Positions 1 through 7,699 of a DNA stretch of 42,567 nucleotides are shown here, piece after piece. Positions within the stretch are counted from its first letter, which is position 1; every line of letters starts with the position of its first letter. Under the pieces are notes generated by a model. The model searched no databases and had not been told where the DNA came from. It saw only the letters and a program-made list of their open reading frames with translations. The DNA lies in the IMG/VR virus record IMGVR_UViG_3300033153_002630, positions 1 to 42,567 of that record, one strand, 5' to 3'. A program made the position numbers and the translations under genes. Source of the stretch: a virus.

Positions 1-114
1 ACCGGTAGATTAGCCCTGAATATCAGGGCTATTTCTCCCTCAAAATCTATTGCCCGGTAGTTATGACAAAGAGTAAGAAACGTAAATGGTTTAATAGCTT
101 AACAAACGAACAAA
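1..114. repeat. terminal direct repeat, left copy
   Basis: These 114 bases are identical to the last 114 bases of the window (42454-42567). They include a short hairpin and the first 17 codons of the first gene. This is either a real short direct terminal repeat or the overlap left when a circular map is written linearly; the sequence alone cannot decide. Unique length is 42,453 bp. Confidence 0.95.
12..30. other. perfect hairpin inside the terminal repeat
   Basis: AGCCCTGA (12-19), loop ATA (20-22), TCAGGGCT (23-30): an 8-bp perfect stem followed by ATTTCTCCC. The T tract is short, so termination is possible but weak. Its place at the genome junction also fits a recognition site for a packaging or processing factor. 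Confidence 0.55.
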
Positions 115-371
115 AGCTAAAGTATTTTGATAAGCAGGCGCGTAAAAAGAACCTAAAACTAAGGCATAAAAGTGATATGGTCATGGCCAGAATGAAGTTA
201 TCTTTTGATTGCAAGCAATGTATCCATAGTTTCGGGCATAACTGCAAAACAAAGAAGGGCGGCTGTACATCATTTTTTGATGCCGTGAATGATATATTAG
301 GGCCAGCGTACAAACAAAGAGAGGCAAGTAATAAGCAAGGTGTGATATGGAAAAATACTGGTTTGACTTAA
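63..371 (+). CDS. small basic Cys-containing protein
   Basis: 102 residues, not recognised. The N-terminus is very basic (MTKSKKRKWF). The middle has four cysteines in a C-x2-C then C-x6-C pattern (around residues 50-68), which could bind zinc. It begins inside the terminal repeat and is the first rightward gene after the promoter at 42092. No strong Shine-Dalgarno sequence precedes the ATG. The next gene overlaps its 3' end by 25 bases. Confidence 0.6.
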   Translation: MTKSKKRKWFNSLTNEQKLKYFDKQARKKNLKLRHKSDMVMARMKLSFDCKQCIHSFGHNCKTKKGGCTSFFDAVNDILGPAYKQREASNKQGVIWKNTGLT

Positions 372-553
372 TATGGCGTGATCCGCCACGAACGACTACA
401 AAGGCCATGTGGAAGTCTGCAAATAGGTTTTTAAGGGCATGTTGGCGAAAGAGTAGCAAACATATAGACTATAAAGCAGTTGAAAGACACATGATTAACG
501 CTATGATTTATGGCGTAGGCTTCAAGGAGACAAACATCAGGACCGATGGCTAA
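347..553 (+). CDS. small hypothetical protein
   Basis: 68 residues, rich in aromatic and basic residues (MEKYWFDLIWRDPPRTTTKA). The ATG at 347 follows AAGGTG at good spacing and overlaps the preceding gene by 25 bases; the next gene overlaps this one by 8. No family recognised. The overlaps on both sides support it as a translated member of the left operon. Confidence 0.55.
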   Translation: MEKYWFDLIWRDPPRTTTKAMWKSANRFLRACWRKSSKHIDYKAVERHMINAMIYGVGFKETNIRTDG

Positions 554-707
554 AGTAGCGAGCAATAATAAAGACATAGATCGAGTATCAATAACGGGCC
601 CATCCGGGCAAGGAAAGGAAGTGTGTGATACAAAGACAAGTACGCCAACAATAATAGGAGAAGCAAAGGAAGAGATAAGCTACGAATTGTGGAATGAAAC
701 AAGCTAA
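546..707 (+). CDS. 53-residue hypothetical protein
   Basis: Begins MAKVASNNKDIDRVS and ends at TAA 705-707. The ATG lies in GATGGCTAA, so it overlaps the preceding stop by 8 bases, a junction also seen at 35203. The protein is polar with a glycine-rich GPSGQGKE segment that resembles a P-loop only superficially. Function unknown. Confidence 0.5.
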   Translation: MAKVASNNKDIDRVSITGPSGQGKEVCDTKTSTPTIIGEAKEEISYELWNETS

Positions 708-722
708 GACTGAGGATATAAA

Positions 723-962
723 ATGGAACGTAGACAGATACTAAAAACAGCGATATTGGCTCCGTTTGTAGGGCTGGCTAAGACGAAGGAACGCAAAGAG
801 TTAAATGTGAAAATCAAAGTTGGCGAGACAATAACGGTTCCTGATGGCCAAAGATGGGAAATACACAACATAAAGGTATATTCACCAAGAATGGGGAGAA
901 TAGCGACGACGAATGCAACGAGTGATCTGACCTATGAAATCAATGGATACTTAGTGGAATGA
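723..962 (+). CDS. small protein with twin-arginine N-terminus
   Basis: 79 residues. The N-terminus MERRQILKTAILAPFVGLA has a twin arginine followed by a hydrophobic stretch, like a Tat signal although the residue after RRx is I rather than F. The remainder (about 25-79) looks like a small beta-rich domain. GAGGATATAAA precedes the ATG. Its TGA overlaps the small terminase ATG as ATGA. One of three twin-arginine small proteins near the terminase genes. Role unknown. Confidence 0.6.
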   Translation: MERRQILKTAILAPFVGLAKTKERKELNVKIKVGETITVPDGQRWEIHNIKVYSPRMGRIATTNATSDLTYEINGYLVE

Positions 963-1468
963 AGCAAGCAAAGACAGAATACGATGGAAGCACACCATTA
1001 AAAAGCGTGATGCAGGAAATGTTCGTCAGCAACCTATTAAAAGGTATGCCGCAATATAAAGCCTACCAAAAAGCTGGGTATAAAGGTAAAAATGAAGCAA
1101 TATTAATGTCAAACGCCAATAACCTTCTTAAAAGGAATAAAAAGGTAGCAGCAAGGATAGAATATAGAAGGGCTGACATTGAGGTTAAAACGGATATTAC
1201 GGCCGTTAGTTTGCAGCATGATATGTATAATTTGTATAAAAAGGCCGAAAGGGAAGGCAAATACACAGCCGCCGAGTCATGTCTTCGAGACTTAATGAAG
1301 TCAGTTGGTGGCTTCCAGGCCGACAAACAGCCGGAGGCCAACTTAATCGGCAAGGCATTGGATACAGAGACTGCCAGAGAGGTGCGTAAGGCATTGGAGG
1401 CTGTATTTAAGCGTAAATACCTTGCATTGCCGTCAGATAGAGAGGTGATTGATGTTGAGCCGTCGTAG
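959..1468 (+). CDS. terminase small subunit (TerS)
   Basis: 169 residues. Residues 15-60 follow the Terminase_2 pattern: a recruitment helix, then MPQYKAYQKAGYKGKNEAI, and a LL-x-R-N-x-K-V-A-A-R-I segment typical of the winged-helix DNA-binding part. In this family the protein recognises the packaging site and loads the large subunit. The start overlaps the preceding stop (ATGA). The large subunit lies about 1.6 kb downstream, separated by small accessory genes. Assignment is by sequence pattern and position. Confidence 0.75.
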   Translation: MKQAKTEYDGSTPLKSVMQEMFVSNLLKGMPQYKAYQKAGYKGKNEAILMSNANNLLKRNKKVAARIEYRRADIEVKTDITAVSLQHDMYNLYKKAEREGKYTAAESCLRDLMKSVGGFQADKQPEANLIGKALDTETAREVRKALEAVFKRKYLALPSDREVIDVEPS

Positions 1469-1661
1469 TTTATTCAAGTGGTTAGGTTGCGGAGTAGCTT
1501 CTATGGTAGGCATTAGAGGCCCTGAGGCTGTCTCTGAGGCTATAAGTGGGCATGAGGTGGACATGGACACAGTAGTAGTAGACAAGACACGCTGCACAGG
1601 ATATTACTGGATAGCTGGTGAGCCAGGCATATACTCGCTGGAGGACGGAGAGCCTATATGA
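1452..1661 (+). CDS. small protein with Tat-like signal
   Basis: 69 residues. Begins MLSRRSLFKWLGCGVASMVG: S-R-R-S-L-F-K followed by a hydrophobic segment is close to the Tat consensus. The ATG at 1452 is preferred over the in-frame TTG at 1449 because AGAGGTG stands 4 bases upstream. It overlaps the 3' end of the small terminase gene by 17 bases. The mature part is acidic with no recognised domain. Export by the host Tat pathway is an inference. Confidence 0.6.
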   Translation: MLSRRSLFKWLGCGVASMVGIRGPEAVSEAISGHEVDMDTVVVDKTRCTGYYWIAGEPGIYSLEDGEPI

Positions 1662-1780
1662 GAGCGATAAGCAGGTTTTTGAGGCAAAGACCCCCCTTAG
1701 CCCCCCAGGGAGGGGGTTGTGATATATCTACTCTCCCCTTCTACAATGCGATTGATTTTCAAGAAAGGGGGATAAAGTGA
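1658..1780 (+). CDS. 40-residue protein containing a palindromic insert
   Basis: Begins MRAISRFLRQRPPLAPQGGG. It is coupled on both sides by 4-base overlaps: ATGA with the preceding stop and GTGA with the next start, which argues that it is translated. The Pro/Gly stretch is encoded by a C-run/G-run palindrome (about 1690-1718) that resembles a REP-like element. Function unknown. Confidence 0.5.
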   Translation: MRAISRFLRQRPPLAPQGGGCDISTLPFYNAIDFQERGIK

Positions 1781-1986
1781 TAAAAACAATTTCTGAAGAA
1801 GGGGTGATAAAACTTGTACCGGAAAGCACTAATGATTCATTTAGGCTTGGTATGTTGGTTTGCGGGCTAAATAATCCTGGAACAAAGTATACTGTTTCAA
1901 GCAGTCCTGATAGTCCTAAAGGCGAATTGGAATTTGTGGAATTATCTTTAGATTCATTATTAGATTATGTGCATCGTAGCATATAG
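1777..1986 (+). CDS. small hypothetical protein, GTG start
   Basis: 69 residues, acidic, beginning (V/M)IKTISEEGVIKLVPES. The start is GTG at 1777 within GTGA, overlapping the preceding stop; AAAGGGGGATAAA supplies a strong Shine-Dalgarno. No domain recognised. Confidence 0.55.
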   Translation: MIKTISEEGVIKLVPESTNDSFRLGMLVCGLNNPGTKYTVSSSPDSPKGELEFVELSLDSLLDYVHRSI

Positions 1987-2015
1987 CGTGACGGTTTTTG
2001 CAGAAAGTTGGTCAA

Positions 2016-2116
2016 TGTTAAGATAGGCAACGCGATTAAGGCTTAATAATGGGCATTTTATCGAAATTTACGGGGGTAGTAATTATTAGGTATTTTTGAG
2101 GTGTTAAGATAGGCAA
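2016..2116. repeat. 15-bp direct repeat pair in the 1987-2128 spacer
   Basis: TGTTAAGATAGGCAA occurs at 2016-2030 and 2102-2116. Each copy sits 12-18 bases upstream of an ATG (2049, a 16-codon frame, and 2129). The spacer otherwise shows no gene above this size. The second unit could be a duplicated translation-initiation region. Confidence 0.6.
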
Positions 2117-2128
2117 AGAGTTCAAGTA

Positions 2129-2311
2129 ATGGCAAAGCGGCCAAAAAGAGCGAAAGCACTTGTTTATAAAAAGTACACAGAGATAATATATCATGTGCAA
2201 TGCCCCCATTGCCACACTGATTGCGTTGGTATTGGTAATTATATCGACAGGATGCGATGTTGGATTTGTTCTGAGATTATTATGCTTGAATGGCCGGAGG
2301 TAGTCAAGTAA
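2129..2311 (+). CDS. small zinc-ribbon-like protein
   Basis: 60 residues, basic N-terminus (MAKRPKRAKALVYKKY), then C-P-H-C around residue 25 and C-W-I-C around residue 44, the two halves of a minimal zinc ribbon. No function assigned. Followed directly by the next gene with no gap. Confidence 0.55.
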   Translation: MAKRPKRAKALVYKKYTEIIYHVQCPHCHTDCVGIGNYIDRMRCWICSEIIMLEWPEVVK

Positions 2312-2554
2312 ATGAAGAAGAAAGGGATACAAAAAGAATGTGAAGCGACCATTAAATTCACAATCCCCAAAGAAAAATTAGACTTATTGTATAAAGCCGC
2401 GGAAGCTTTGGGGAAACTTGGGATCACTTTTGATACTGGTGGTAGTGAAGATGAAGAAGGCAATATTTGTTATGATTGGGAATTCGACTGGTCATTAGAA
2501 GGCCCAGCCAAAGTCTATTTTAAGAGATTTAAGAAGTCTGGGGTAGTCAACTAA
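2312..2554 (+). CDS. conserved phage hypothetical protein
   Basis: 80 residues. The segments AAEALGKLGITFDTGG and WEFDWSLEGPAKVYF recall small conserved phage proteins of unknown function. GGAGGTAG precedes the ATG. Its TAA shares a base with the next ATG (TAATG). Confidence 0.6.
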   Translation: MKKKGIQKECEATIKFTIPKEKLDLLYKAAEALGKLGITFDTGGSEDEEGNICYDWEFDWSLEGPAKVYFKRFKKSGVVN

Positions 2555-2664
2555 TGGAGAAACATACAAGAATAACAAGATTCTGGTTTTGGGTTTTCCG
2601 TTGGTCGCATAGATTGGCGGATTACTCCGAGAAGATTGGTGACACAAGTAATGGCAAGGTATAG
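2554..2664 (+). CDS. 36-residue basic aromatic peptide
   Basis: MEKHTRITRFWFWVFRWSHRL then DYSEKIG. TAATG coupling to the preceding gene and GGGGTAGTC upstream support translation, and it overlaps the next gene by 14 bases. The WFWVF core with flanking arginines could bind a membrane. Short, so moderate confidence only. Confidence 0.4.
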   Translation: MEKHTRITRFWFWVFRWSHRLADYSEKIGDTSNGKV

Positions 2665-2899
2665 AAAGAAACCTGTAGTGATTGATGCTATTCAGTGGAC
2701 GGGTAGAAATTGGAAAACAATAAATACATTTATAACCGTTAAGTGTGAATTATTTGAGGCGGGGAATATTATTGAAATTGGAACATTAGAAGGGGTTATG
2801 TCGGCGTCGCCCGGCGATTTTATAATCAAAGGCGTTAATGGTGAATTTTGCCCTTGTAAGCCGGACATATTCGCAGCTACTTACGAGGAAGTCGAGTAA
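2651..2899 (+). CDS. conserved phage protein (RYRKKPVVIDAIQWTG family)
   Basis: 82 residues from the ATG at 2651. The N-terminal signature ARYRKKPVVIDAIQWTG and the C-terminal segment GDFIIKGVNGEFCPCKPDIF are those of a very widespread small phage protein of unknown function. The last base of its TAA is the first of the next ATG. Confidence 0.75.
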   Translation: MARYRKKPVVIDAIQWTGRNWKTINTFITVKCELFEAGNIIEIGTLEGVMSASPGDFIIKGVNGEFCPCKPDIFAATYEEVE

Positions 2900-3087
2900 T
2901 GGATAGAAGGACATTTTTGAAAGGATTGATTGCTGTTACGGTAGGCATTAGCTTGCCTGTTCAATTAGTTTCTACCCGTGTAATGCCGACAGAAGATGCT
3001 ATGGCAGCATTTATCGAGCAATTTCAAAGAAACTTAAAGATATTAGCATCTCAGAGAACTTCAAGATTAAAGGTAATGATTGAATAA
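2899..3087 (+). CDS. small protein with canonical Tat signal motif
   Basis: 62 residues. MDRRTFLKGLIAVTVGISL matches the Tat consensus R-R-x-F-L-K followed by a moderately hydrophobic helix, ending near LVSTRVMPTEDA. The remaining roughly 35 residues are helical. TAATG coupling to the preceding gene; the large terminase ATG follows its stop immediately. The closest of the three twin-arginine proteins to the consensus. Role unknown. Confidence 0.65.
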   Translation: MDRRTFLKGLIAVTVGISLPVQLVSTRVMPTEDAMAAFIEQFQRNLKILASQRTSRLKVMIE

Positions 3088-4722
3088 ATGACTCCGGCAA
3101 TAGCTGACAAAATAGATTCAGAAACGATGTCAACGCTTAGTGCGGTTCATTGGGTGGAGAGTTCGCGCATTGTATTGGCTAACGGTGATATATACTCATT
3201 CAAGGATAGACCTTATCTTATAAACCCATTAGAGACTCGTGCTCGTTTGAAATGTGTGCGGAAGGCCAGGGGATTGGGTTTTAGTGAGACTGAAATATTG
3301 GAGTCTATACACGGCTTAAATTACGGTCATTACAAGCAAGGCGTTCAATATATCTTTCCTACCGATACGGCGATGCGTGAGTTTGTTCAAAGTCGTTTTA
3401 ACGTAGTCATCAAGCGTAACCCTATATTGCGCAATATAGTTAAGGACACGGACACTACTTATTACAAGCGGGTTGGTGAGGGCAATTTATTTTTGAACGG
3501 CGGCACTCTAACGACGCCTATCGAGGGTATGCAAAAGGAGTCCATGTCGTTCAGGAGTAAGCAAATCGATTCAGCGAAGATAGACGAATTGGATATGTTC
3601 GAGAACGCCAACGATGTAGTAGAGTCGGCGTTGACGAGTATGATGAACTCACTTACCAAGTCCGTAACGGCGATAAGCAATCCATCCATCCCCAATTACG
3701 GGATAGACAAGTTATTTCAAGAGTCGAACCAGATGTTTTGGTATCGGCAATGCCGGTCGTGCGGCGAGTTGACATGCCCCGATAAGGAGTTTCCCGACTT
3801 AATTGATAAGAAGGGTTGTCATTGCATTAAGTGTGGCGATTTACTAACTTATAGAGGCGTGTGGAAGCCGGACTATCCCGACCGTAATGACTTGGAGGGA
3901 ACCGAGTCTAAGAATTGGGAAGGCTATCATATAAGCGATCTCCAAAATCCTAACACTAAGCCTTATTCGATTGTAGAGGCTTTTAAGGATAAGAGCGACG
4001 CCAACCAGGAGAAGGTTAATAAGTTTTATTTAGGTTTACCCTTCATGCCCAAGACTAACGCCTTGACTTTGGCCGAGGTATATTATTGCTGCGGCTACCA
4101 GCCGGAGTATGAGCGATGTACCGACCCCACGATAATGGGCGTTGACGTTGGTTCGAGCAGTGGTTTCCACGTCGTGATAGGAATAAGGACGGGCAAGGAA
4201 GAATATCAGATATTCAAAGTCGATAAGTTGGAATCTTTTGAAGATGCCGCTGTGTTAGGTCATAGGTTCAATGTAAGGAATTGCGTTTGCGATATGGATC
4301 CGGAAGCCACTTACGCGAAGAAGTTCCAAAAGGATGCGGGTTTCAGGGTGTGGTTAGCCCGTTATAACACTACTAATCCCGTAGATGAAGTCGTGTGGGA
4401 TTACGACAATCGCTTAGTCAAAGCGTACCGGAATTACATATTCGATACATCCATGCAAGTCGTTTCCGATAAAAGGGTCAAGTTCCCGAGGCGGAGTACT
4501 AAGATTGATAAGTTCGCCAGGCAGTATATAGTTCCCGTCAAGATTCCCGATATTCGCCGCCCGGGCAATTTTAAGTATTTCAGCCCGTCACCTAACGACC
4601 ATTACCGCAATGCCATGAACTACTTTCTAATAGCGGCCAAGATAAGCGGCGTGACCCGTCCTTACGGTGTGGCAAAGCAAAAGTTAAGTTTTGTAAATAA
4701 CGATACAGAAAGGTATGTATAA
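3088..4722 (+). CDS. terminase large subunit (TerL)
   Basis: 544 residues. The packaging motor: an N-terminal ATPase and a C-terminal nuclease. Visible motifs: a divergent Walker A around residues 57-66 (RKARGLGFSE), Walker B IDELD at 165-169, a GpA-like zinc ribbon (C222/C225 and C246/C249), and nuclease acidic residues D353 (GVDVG), D402/D404 (CDMDPE) and D504 (PNDHYRNAMNYF). The zinc ribbon between the ATPase and nuclease is typical of GpA-like and BPP-1-like enzymes. It starts directly after the preceding stop. Portal and capsid genes follow as expected. Confidence 0.9.
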   Translation: MTPAIADKIDSETMSTLSAVHWVESSRIVLANGDIYSFKDRPYLINPLETRARLKCVRKARGLGFSETEILESIHGLNYGHYKQGVQYIFPTDTAMREFVQSRFNVVIKRNPILRNIVKDTDTTYYKRVGEGNLFLNGGTLTTPIEGMQKESMSFRSKQIDSAKIDELDMFENANDVVESALTSMMNSLTKSVTAISNPSIPNYGIDKLFQESNQMFWYRQCRSCGELTCPDKEFPDLIDKKGCHCIKCGDLLTYRGVWKPDYPDRNDLEGTESKNWEGYHISDLQNPNTKPYSIVEAFKDKSDANQEKVNKFYLGLPFMPKTNALTLAEVYYCCGYQPEYERCTDPTIMGVDVGSSSGFHVVIGIRTGKEEYQIFKVDKLESFEDAAVLGHRFNVRNCVCDMDPEATYAKKFQKDAGFRVWLARYNTTNPVDEVVWDYDNRLVKAYRNYIFDTSMQVVSDKRVKFPRRSTKIDKFARQYIVPVKIPDIRRPGNFKYFSPSPNDHYRNAMNYFLIAAKISGVTRPYGVAKQKLSFVNNDTERYV

Positions 4723-4732
4723 GGAGTAAAAA

Positions 4733-4987
4733 ATGCCAGCAAAGGACTTTAGCAAGCAGGTCAACAATCCGGGATTTATGTTATGTATGGTATGTGGCGG
4801 CGAGTTAGAGAAAAACGAGGACGGTAGTGATAAGTGGCACAAGCAGCCCGTACCGTGTGACTTTTGTGTTAAGAAGAATTATGGCAAGGCGTTGATTGAC
4901 GGCAAGATTGTAGACATTGACCCTGCAAACCCCCCGGTACCGGTTTATCACGATAACGGCAAGATAACTTACAGGACGAAACGGTAA
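4733..4987 (+). CDS. small CxxC protein next to TerL
   Basis: 84 residues with C-M-V-C (residues 18-21) and C-D-F-C (about 42-45), a likely structural zinc site, and a charged C-terminus. AAGGAGTAAAAA precedes the ATG; TAATG coupling to the next gene. Small zinc-binding proteins between terminase and portal are common in this phage type, but no function is known. Confidence 0.6.
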   Translation: MPAKDFSKQVNNPGFMLCMVCGGELEKNEDGSDKWHKQPVPCDFCVKKNYGKALIDGKIVDIDPANPPVPVYHDNGKITYRTKR

Positions 4988-5208
4988 TGTTTGATTTCAA
5001 GATAAACGAGCAAGACATAAACTCTATGGAGTCAAAGGATGTAGTTGAGGAATTTAAGTCTATCGAGTCCGCTTTGAACCACGAGGAAGAGGGTTGGTAC
5101 GGCTTTGCGAGTGCTTTTCATGCCCGTATTGAGGCCCGTCGTCTCCAGCTTATCGAGCGTATGGCTAAGGAGTATATGAAATCTAAGGTAAGAAAGAAAA
5201 AGCAATGA
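4987..5208 (+). CDS. small helical hypothetical protein
   Basis: 73 residues, acidic N-terminus, helical middle and a very basic end (SKVRKKKQ). It shares one base with the preceding stop and four (ATGA) with the next start. No domain recognised. Confidence 0.55.
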   Translation: MFDFKINEQDINSMESKDVVEEFKSIESALNHEEEGWYGFASAFHARIEARRLQLIERMAKEYMKSKVRKKKQ

Positions 5209-5402
5209 GTTGGTTAAGTGACTTTTTAGGAACGAAGAAGCTAAGGACTCCCAAGGTTAAGCAAGCCGAGGAGTTGGCTTCTATGGACGAGTTTGAGGCC
5301 GACGCTTATTTGAGAGAGCTTTCCCGAAAACAGGGCTTTGAAAGTACAATTATAACCGGGCGTAAGAAACCTAAGCTCGCCGCAATGACGCAGTTGGGAT
5401 AG
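5205..5402 (+). CDS. conserved small head-module protein
   Basis: 65 residues beginning MSWLSDFLGTKKLRTPKV. The C-terminal GFESTIITGRKKPKLAAMTQLG resembles the STILTG...TLLG tail of small proteins encoded beside T7-type portals in many podoviruses. Structural role inferred from position only. ATGA overlap with the preceding gene. Confidence 0.6.
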   Translation: MSWLSDFLGTKKLRTPKVKQAEELASMDEFEADAYLRELSRKQGFESTIITGRKKPKLAAMTQLG

Positions 5403-5404
5403 AT

Positions 5405-5629
5405 ATGAAAAAGTTACTTGAACTACAAAATGAATACATAGCCGAACTCGAACGGTTTACAAAAAAGGCGGTAGATTTATTAACGGCAGCCAAGTACGCC
5501 GCCGGCAACAATATTAACGAATGTACCGTTGTGGGATGTACGCGAGAGAATAGATGTAACTTTTGTAATGCGTGGTCGAAGGTTTGGGACGATATAGATG
5601 AGTATTTGAAAGAGAACGATGGATACTAA
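5405..5629 (+). CDS. small helical protein with Cys cluster
   Basis: 74 residues. An N-terminal helix (MKKLLELQNEYIAELERFTK) is followed by four cysteines in C-x5-C and C-x2-C spacing (residues 40-55), probably a small zinc site, then an acidic helix. Its 3' end overlaps the portal gene by 11 bases. Unknown function. Confidence 0.55.
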   Translation: MKKLLELQNEYIAELERFTKKAVDLLTAAKYAAGNNINECTVVGCTRENRCNFCNAWSKVWDDIDEYLKENDGY

Positions 5630-7241
5630 AGCCGAAGAAATCATAAGCTTGCGCGATTCCGAGCGTACAAAGAGTACCAACATAAAGACTCTATATCAGG
5701 AATTCGCCAATTTGGGATATCCGTTGGAGAACCAGATAACCACTCAGCAGGCAGCTGGTGAGGACAGGTCTACCGCCATTCGGGACGCGACGGCTATAGA
5801 GGCACTTGAAACCGGAGCGAGCGGGTTCATAGGTGCATGGATACCGCGTGAGAAATATTTCTTCAATATACGGGTTAGGGACAGGTCGGTATCTGAATTA
5901 CCTCACGTAAAGCAATGGTTGTCTTTAGCCGTTCAAATAGCGCATGAGGAGATATTCGATGCCAATTTCGATACCGAGTTACACAACACCGCAAAAGGAA
6001 CAATGGGGTTCGGCACGGGATGTCTTTACTCCGAATGGGACTATAAGAACAAGTCTTTGAACTTTCAGGACTGGCACGTTAGTTCGTTTGAGTTCATGCA
6101 GGACTCCCGGCACAGGGCGAATGGAGTCATACTTTCATACAAGCGCCAGGCCGACCAGATTGCGAACGAATACAAGAATCCCGGCACTGATGTATTAGTC
6201 AAGGCCAACGATGTCAAGACCCAGAATACAGACTTTGAGATAATCAGGATAATCCGGCCGCGCAAGAATTACAATCCTTCTATGCGCGATGTTTCCAATA
6301 TGCCCTTTGAGGATATTCACGTAAATGCCACTGAAAAGATTGTTATTAAAGAGTCGGGATTCCCGCGCTTTCCTTTTGCTATTCCGCGATGGGAGGTTGG
6401 TTCTACGGAAAAGTGGGGCAGGGGTAGGGGCGTTCAATCGCTTTCGGAGATAAAAGACTTACAGCAGAAGTCGAAGGACATGACCGAATATAGAAACAGG
6501 CTCCTAAGACCGCCGTACATAACGAGGAACATAGAAGGCGCGGTGAACATGATGCCTGACGGTCGCACCGAAGTTATAAACATGGACGATATAAAGGCAT
6601 TGAATCTTACATCTTCCGCTGCGTTTCCCGCAGGAAAGGACGAAATAAGCGAGCAGAGAGAAACGGTAAGAAGGTTCTTCTATAATCACATTTTCACTCT
6701 ATTTACCAATATGAAGGGCGACAGGCGAACGACTCTTGAAATATTGAAGAAAGACCGCGAAGGTTTACGCTTACTCATTTCCCCCGTTGCCCGCCAACAG
6801 ACGGAGTTATTCAAACCACTGTTATCGAATGTAATTGCATTACTAATCGAATGGGGAAGAATACCACAGCCTCCGCAGGAAATTGTAGGCCAGCCGTATT
6901 CTCTTGAGTACCAGGGCGAGCTTGCAATGGCGATGAAGGAGTCTCAGGCAAGGGGATTCGAGAGGGCAATGGCGCTTATGGAAAACGGGCAGAACGTATT
7001 CCCCGATATGAAATACCAGATTAACATAGACCGGGCGATGCCGGACATTCTCACTACTTACGGAATGAAGGTCGAGCATTTGAACACGCCGGAAGAGAAG
7101 GAATTACTACGTCAGCAGGACGCCGAGCGTGAGCAGATGGTAAAGGATATGGCCGAAGCACAGTCTCAGTCGCAGGCGTATAAGGACACGACCAAGGCGC
7201 CGGAAGCAGGCAGTCCGGCAGAACAGATGGCTGGAGTATAA
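5619..7241 (+). CDS. portal protein, T7-type head-tail connector
   Basis: 540 residues, usual size for the Head_tail_con (T7 gp8-like) family. It forms the dodecameric ring at the capsid vertex through which DNA passes. Family-typical stretches: TAIRDATAIEALETGASGFIGAW near the N-terminus, the FGTGCLYSEWD region, PRFPFAIPRWEVGSTEKWGRGRGV in the centre, and a long helical barrel-like C-terminus ending in a Gln/Glu-rich tail. It follows TerL and precedes the scaffold and capsid genes. Confidence 0.88.
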   Translation: MDTKAEEIISLRDSERTKSTNIKTLYQEFANLGYPLENQITTQQAAGEDRSTAIRDATAIEALETGASGFIGAWIPREKYFFNIRVRDRSVSELPHVKQWLSLAVQIAHEEIFDANFDTELHNTAKGTMGFGTGCLYSEWDYKNKSLNFQDWHVSSFEFMQDSRHRANGVILSYKRQADQIANEYKNPGTDVLVKANDVKTQNTDFEIIRIIRPRKNYNPSMRDVSNMPFEDIHVNATEKIVIKESGFPRFPFAIPRWEVGSTEKWGRGRGVQSLSEIKDLQQKSKDMTEYRNRLLRPPYITRNIEGAVNMMPDGRTEVINMDDIKALNLTSSAAFPAGKDEISEQRETVRRFFYNHIFTLFTNMKGDRRTTLEILKKDREGLRLLISPVARQQTELFKPLLSNVIALLIEWGRIPQPPQEIVGQPYSLEYQGELAMAMKESQARGFERAMALMENGQNVFPDMKYQINIDRAMPDILTTYGMKVEHLNTPEEKELLRQQDAEREQMVKDMAEAQSQSQAYKDTTKAPEAGSPAEQMAGV

Positions 7242-7243
7242 CA

Positions 7244-7402
7244 ATGCAAATGCTAATATTTGGTTTAGGCTTCGTTCTGGGATTTGCTATTAAGAGCTTT
7301 CATGGTCTTATATGGAATTATAGATTTTTATGCAAAATCAAGGAAATGGATAATGCCATTAAAAAAGGGAAAATCTCAAAAGGTGATAAGTCGGAACATT
7401 AG
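7244..7402 (+). CDS. 52-residue single-pass membrane protein
   Basis: MQMLIFGLGFVLGFAIKSF forms one hydrophobic helix, followed by a basic cytoplasmic-type tail rich in lysine. The ATG lies 2 bases after the portal stop; GGAGTATAACA is the Shine-Dalgarno. It overlaps the next gene by 50 bases in another frame. It could be a membrane-bound accessory or a holin-like peptide; no family recognised. Confidence 0.5.
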   Translation: MQMLIFGLGFVLGFAIKSFHGLIWNYRFLCKIKEMDNAIKKGKISKGDKSEH

Positions 7403-7487
7403 GGAGCTTCGTCATTCCGGCTATCCCCAGAAACAAAGTATTGCAATTGCGATGAGTACGGCAAAAAAGAAAAGAAAGAAGAAATGA
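7353..7487 (+). CDS. small basic phage protein (DUF6496-like)
   Basis: 44 residues: MPLKKGKSQKVISRNIREL then RHSGYPQKQSIAIAMSTAKK. This strongly resembles the very common MPLKKG...SxNI-x-EL-x-xSGxPQKQAVAIAL family of tiny basic proteins in phage head modules, function unknown. The ATG at 7353 is chosen because the homologous sequence starts there and AAGGAAATGG precedes it. Confidence 0.75.
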   Translation: MPLKKGKSQKVISRNIRELRHSGYPQKQSIAIAMSTAKKKRKKK

Positions 7488-7699
7488 TGGAAAACGCATA
7501 TACCAATACAGTTGAAGCCAAAATTCCCTCAATCGATTTATGCGAGTGCCACAAGATTTTTGCTGATTATCGTGGCGAAATAGTGAAATTATTTCAGGGC
7601 TGTCCAGTCAGGGTTGTTCCGGGGCTGGAAGAAAATGAGTGGTTTATTGGCATATCCAAAGAGATGTTTGATGAGTTAGAGGCGAAGAAGCATGTATAG
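7484..7699 (+). CDS. small hypothetical protein
   Basis: 71 residues, acidic, with one CEC motif near residue 20. The start overlaps the preceding stop (ATGA) and the end overlaps the next start by 8 bases, so it is embedded in a translationally coupled run between portal and scaffold. No domain recognised. Confidence 0.55.
   Translation: MMENAYTNTVEAKIPSIDLCECHKIFADYRGEIVKLFQGCPVRVVPGLEENEWFIGISKEMFDELEAKKHV

Noticed and set aside
546-707. GPSGQGKE as a Walker A ATP-binding site
   Set aside because: The spacing (G-x4-G-K-S/T) is not met and no Walker B or further domain exists in 53 residues.
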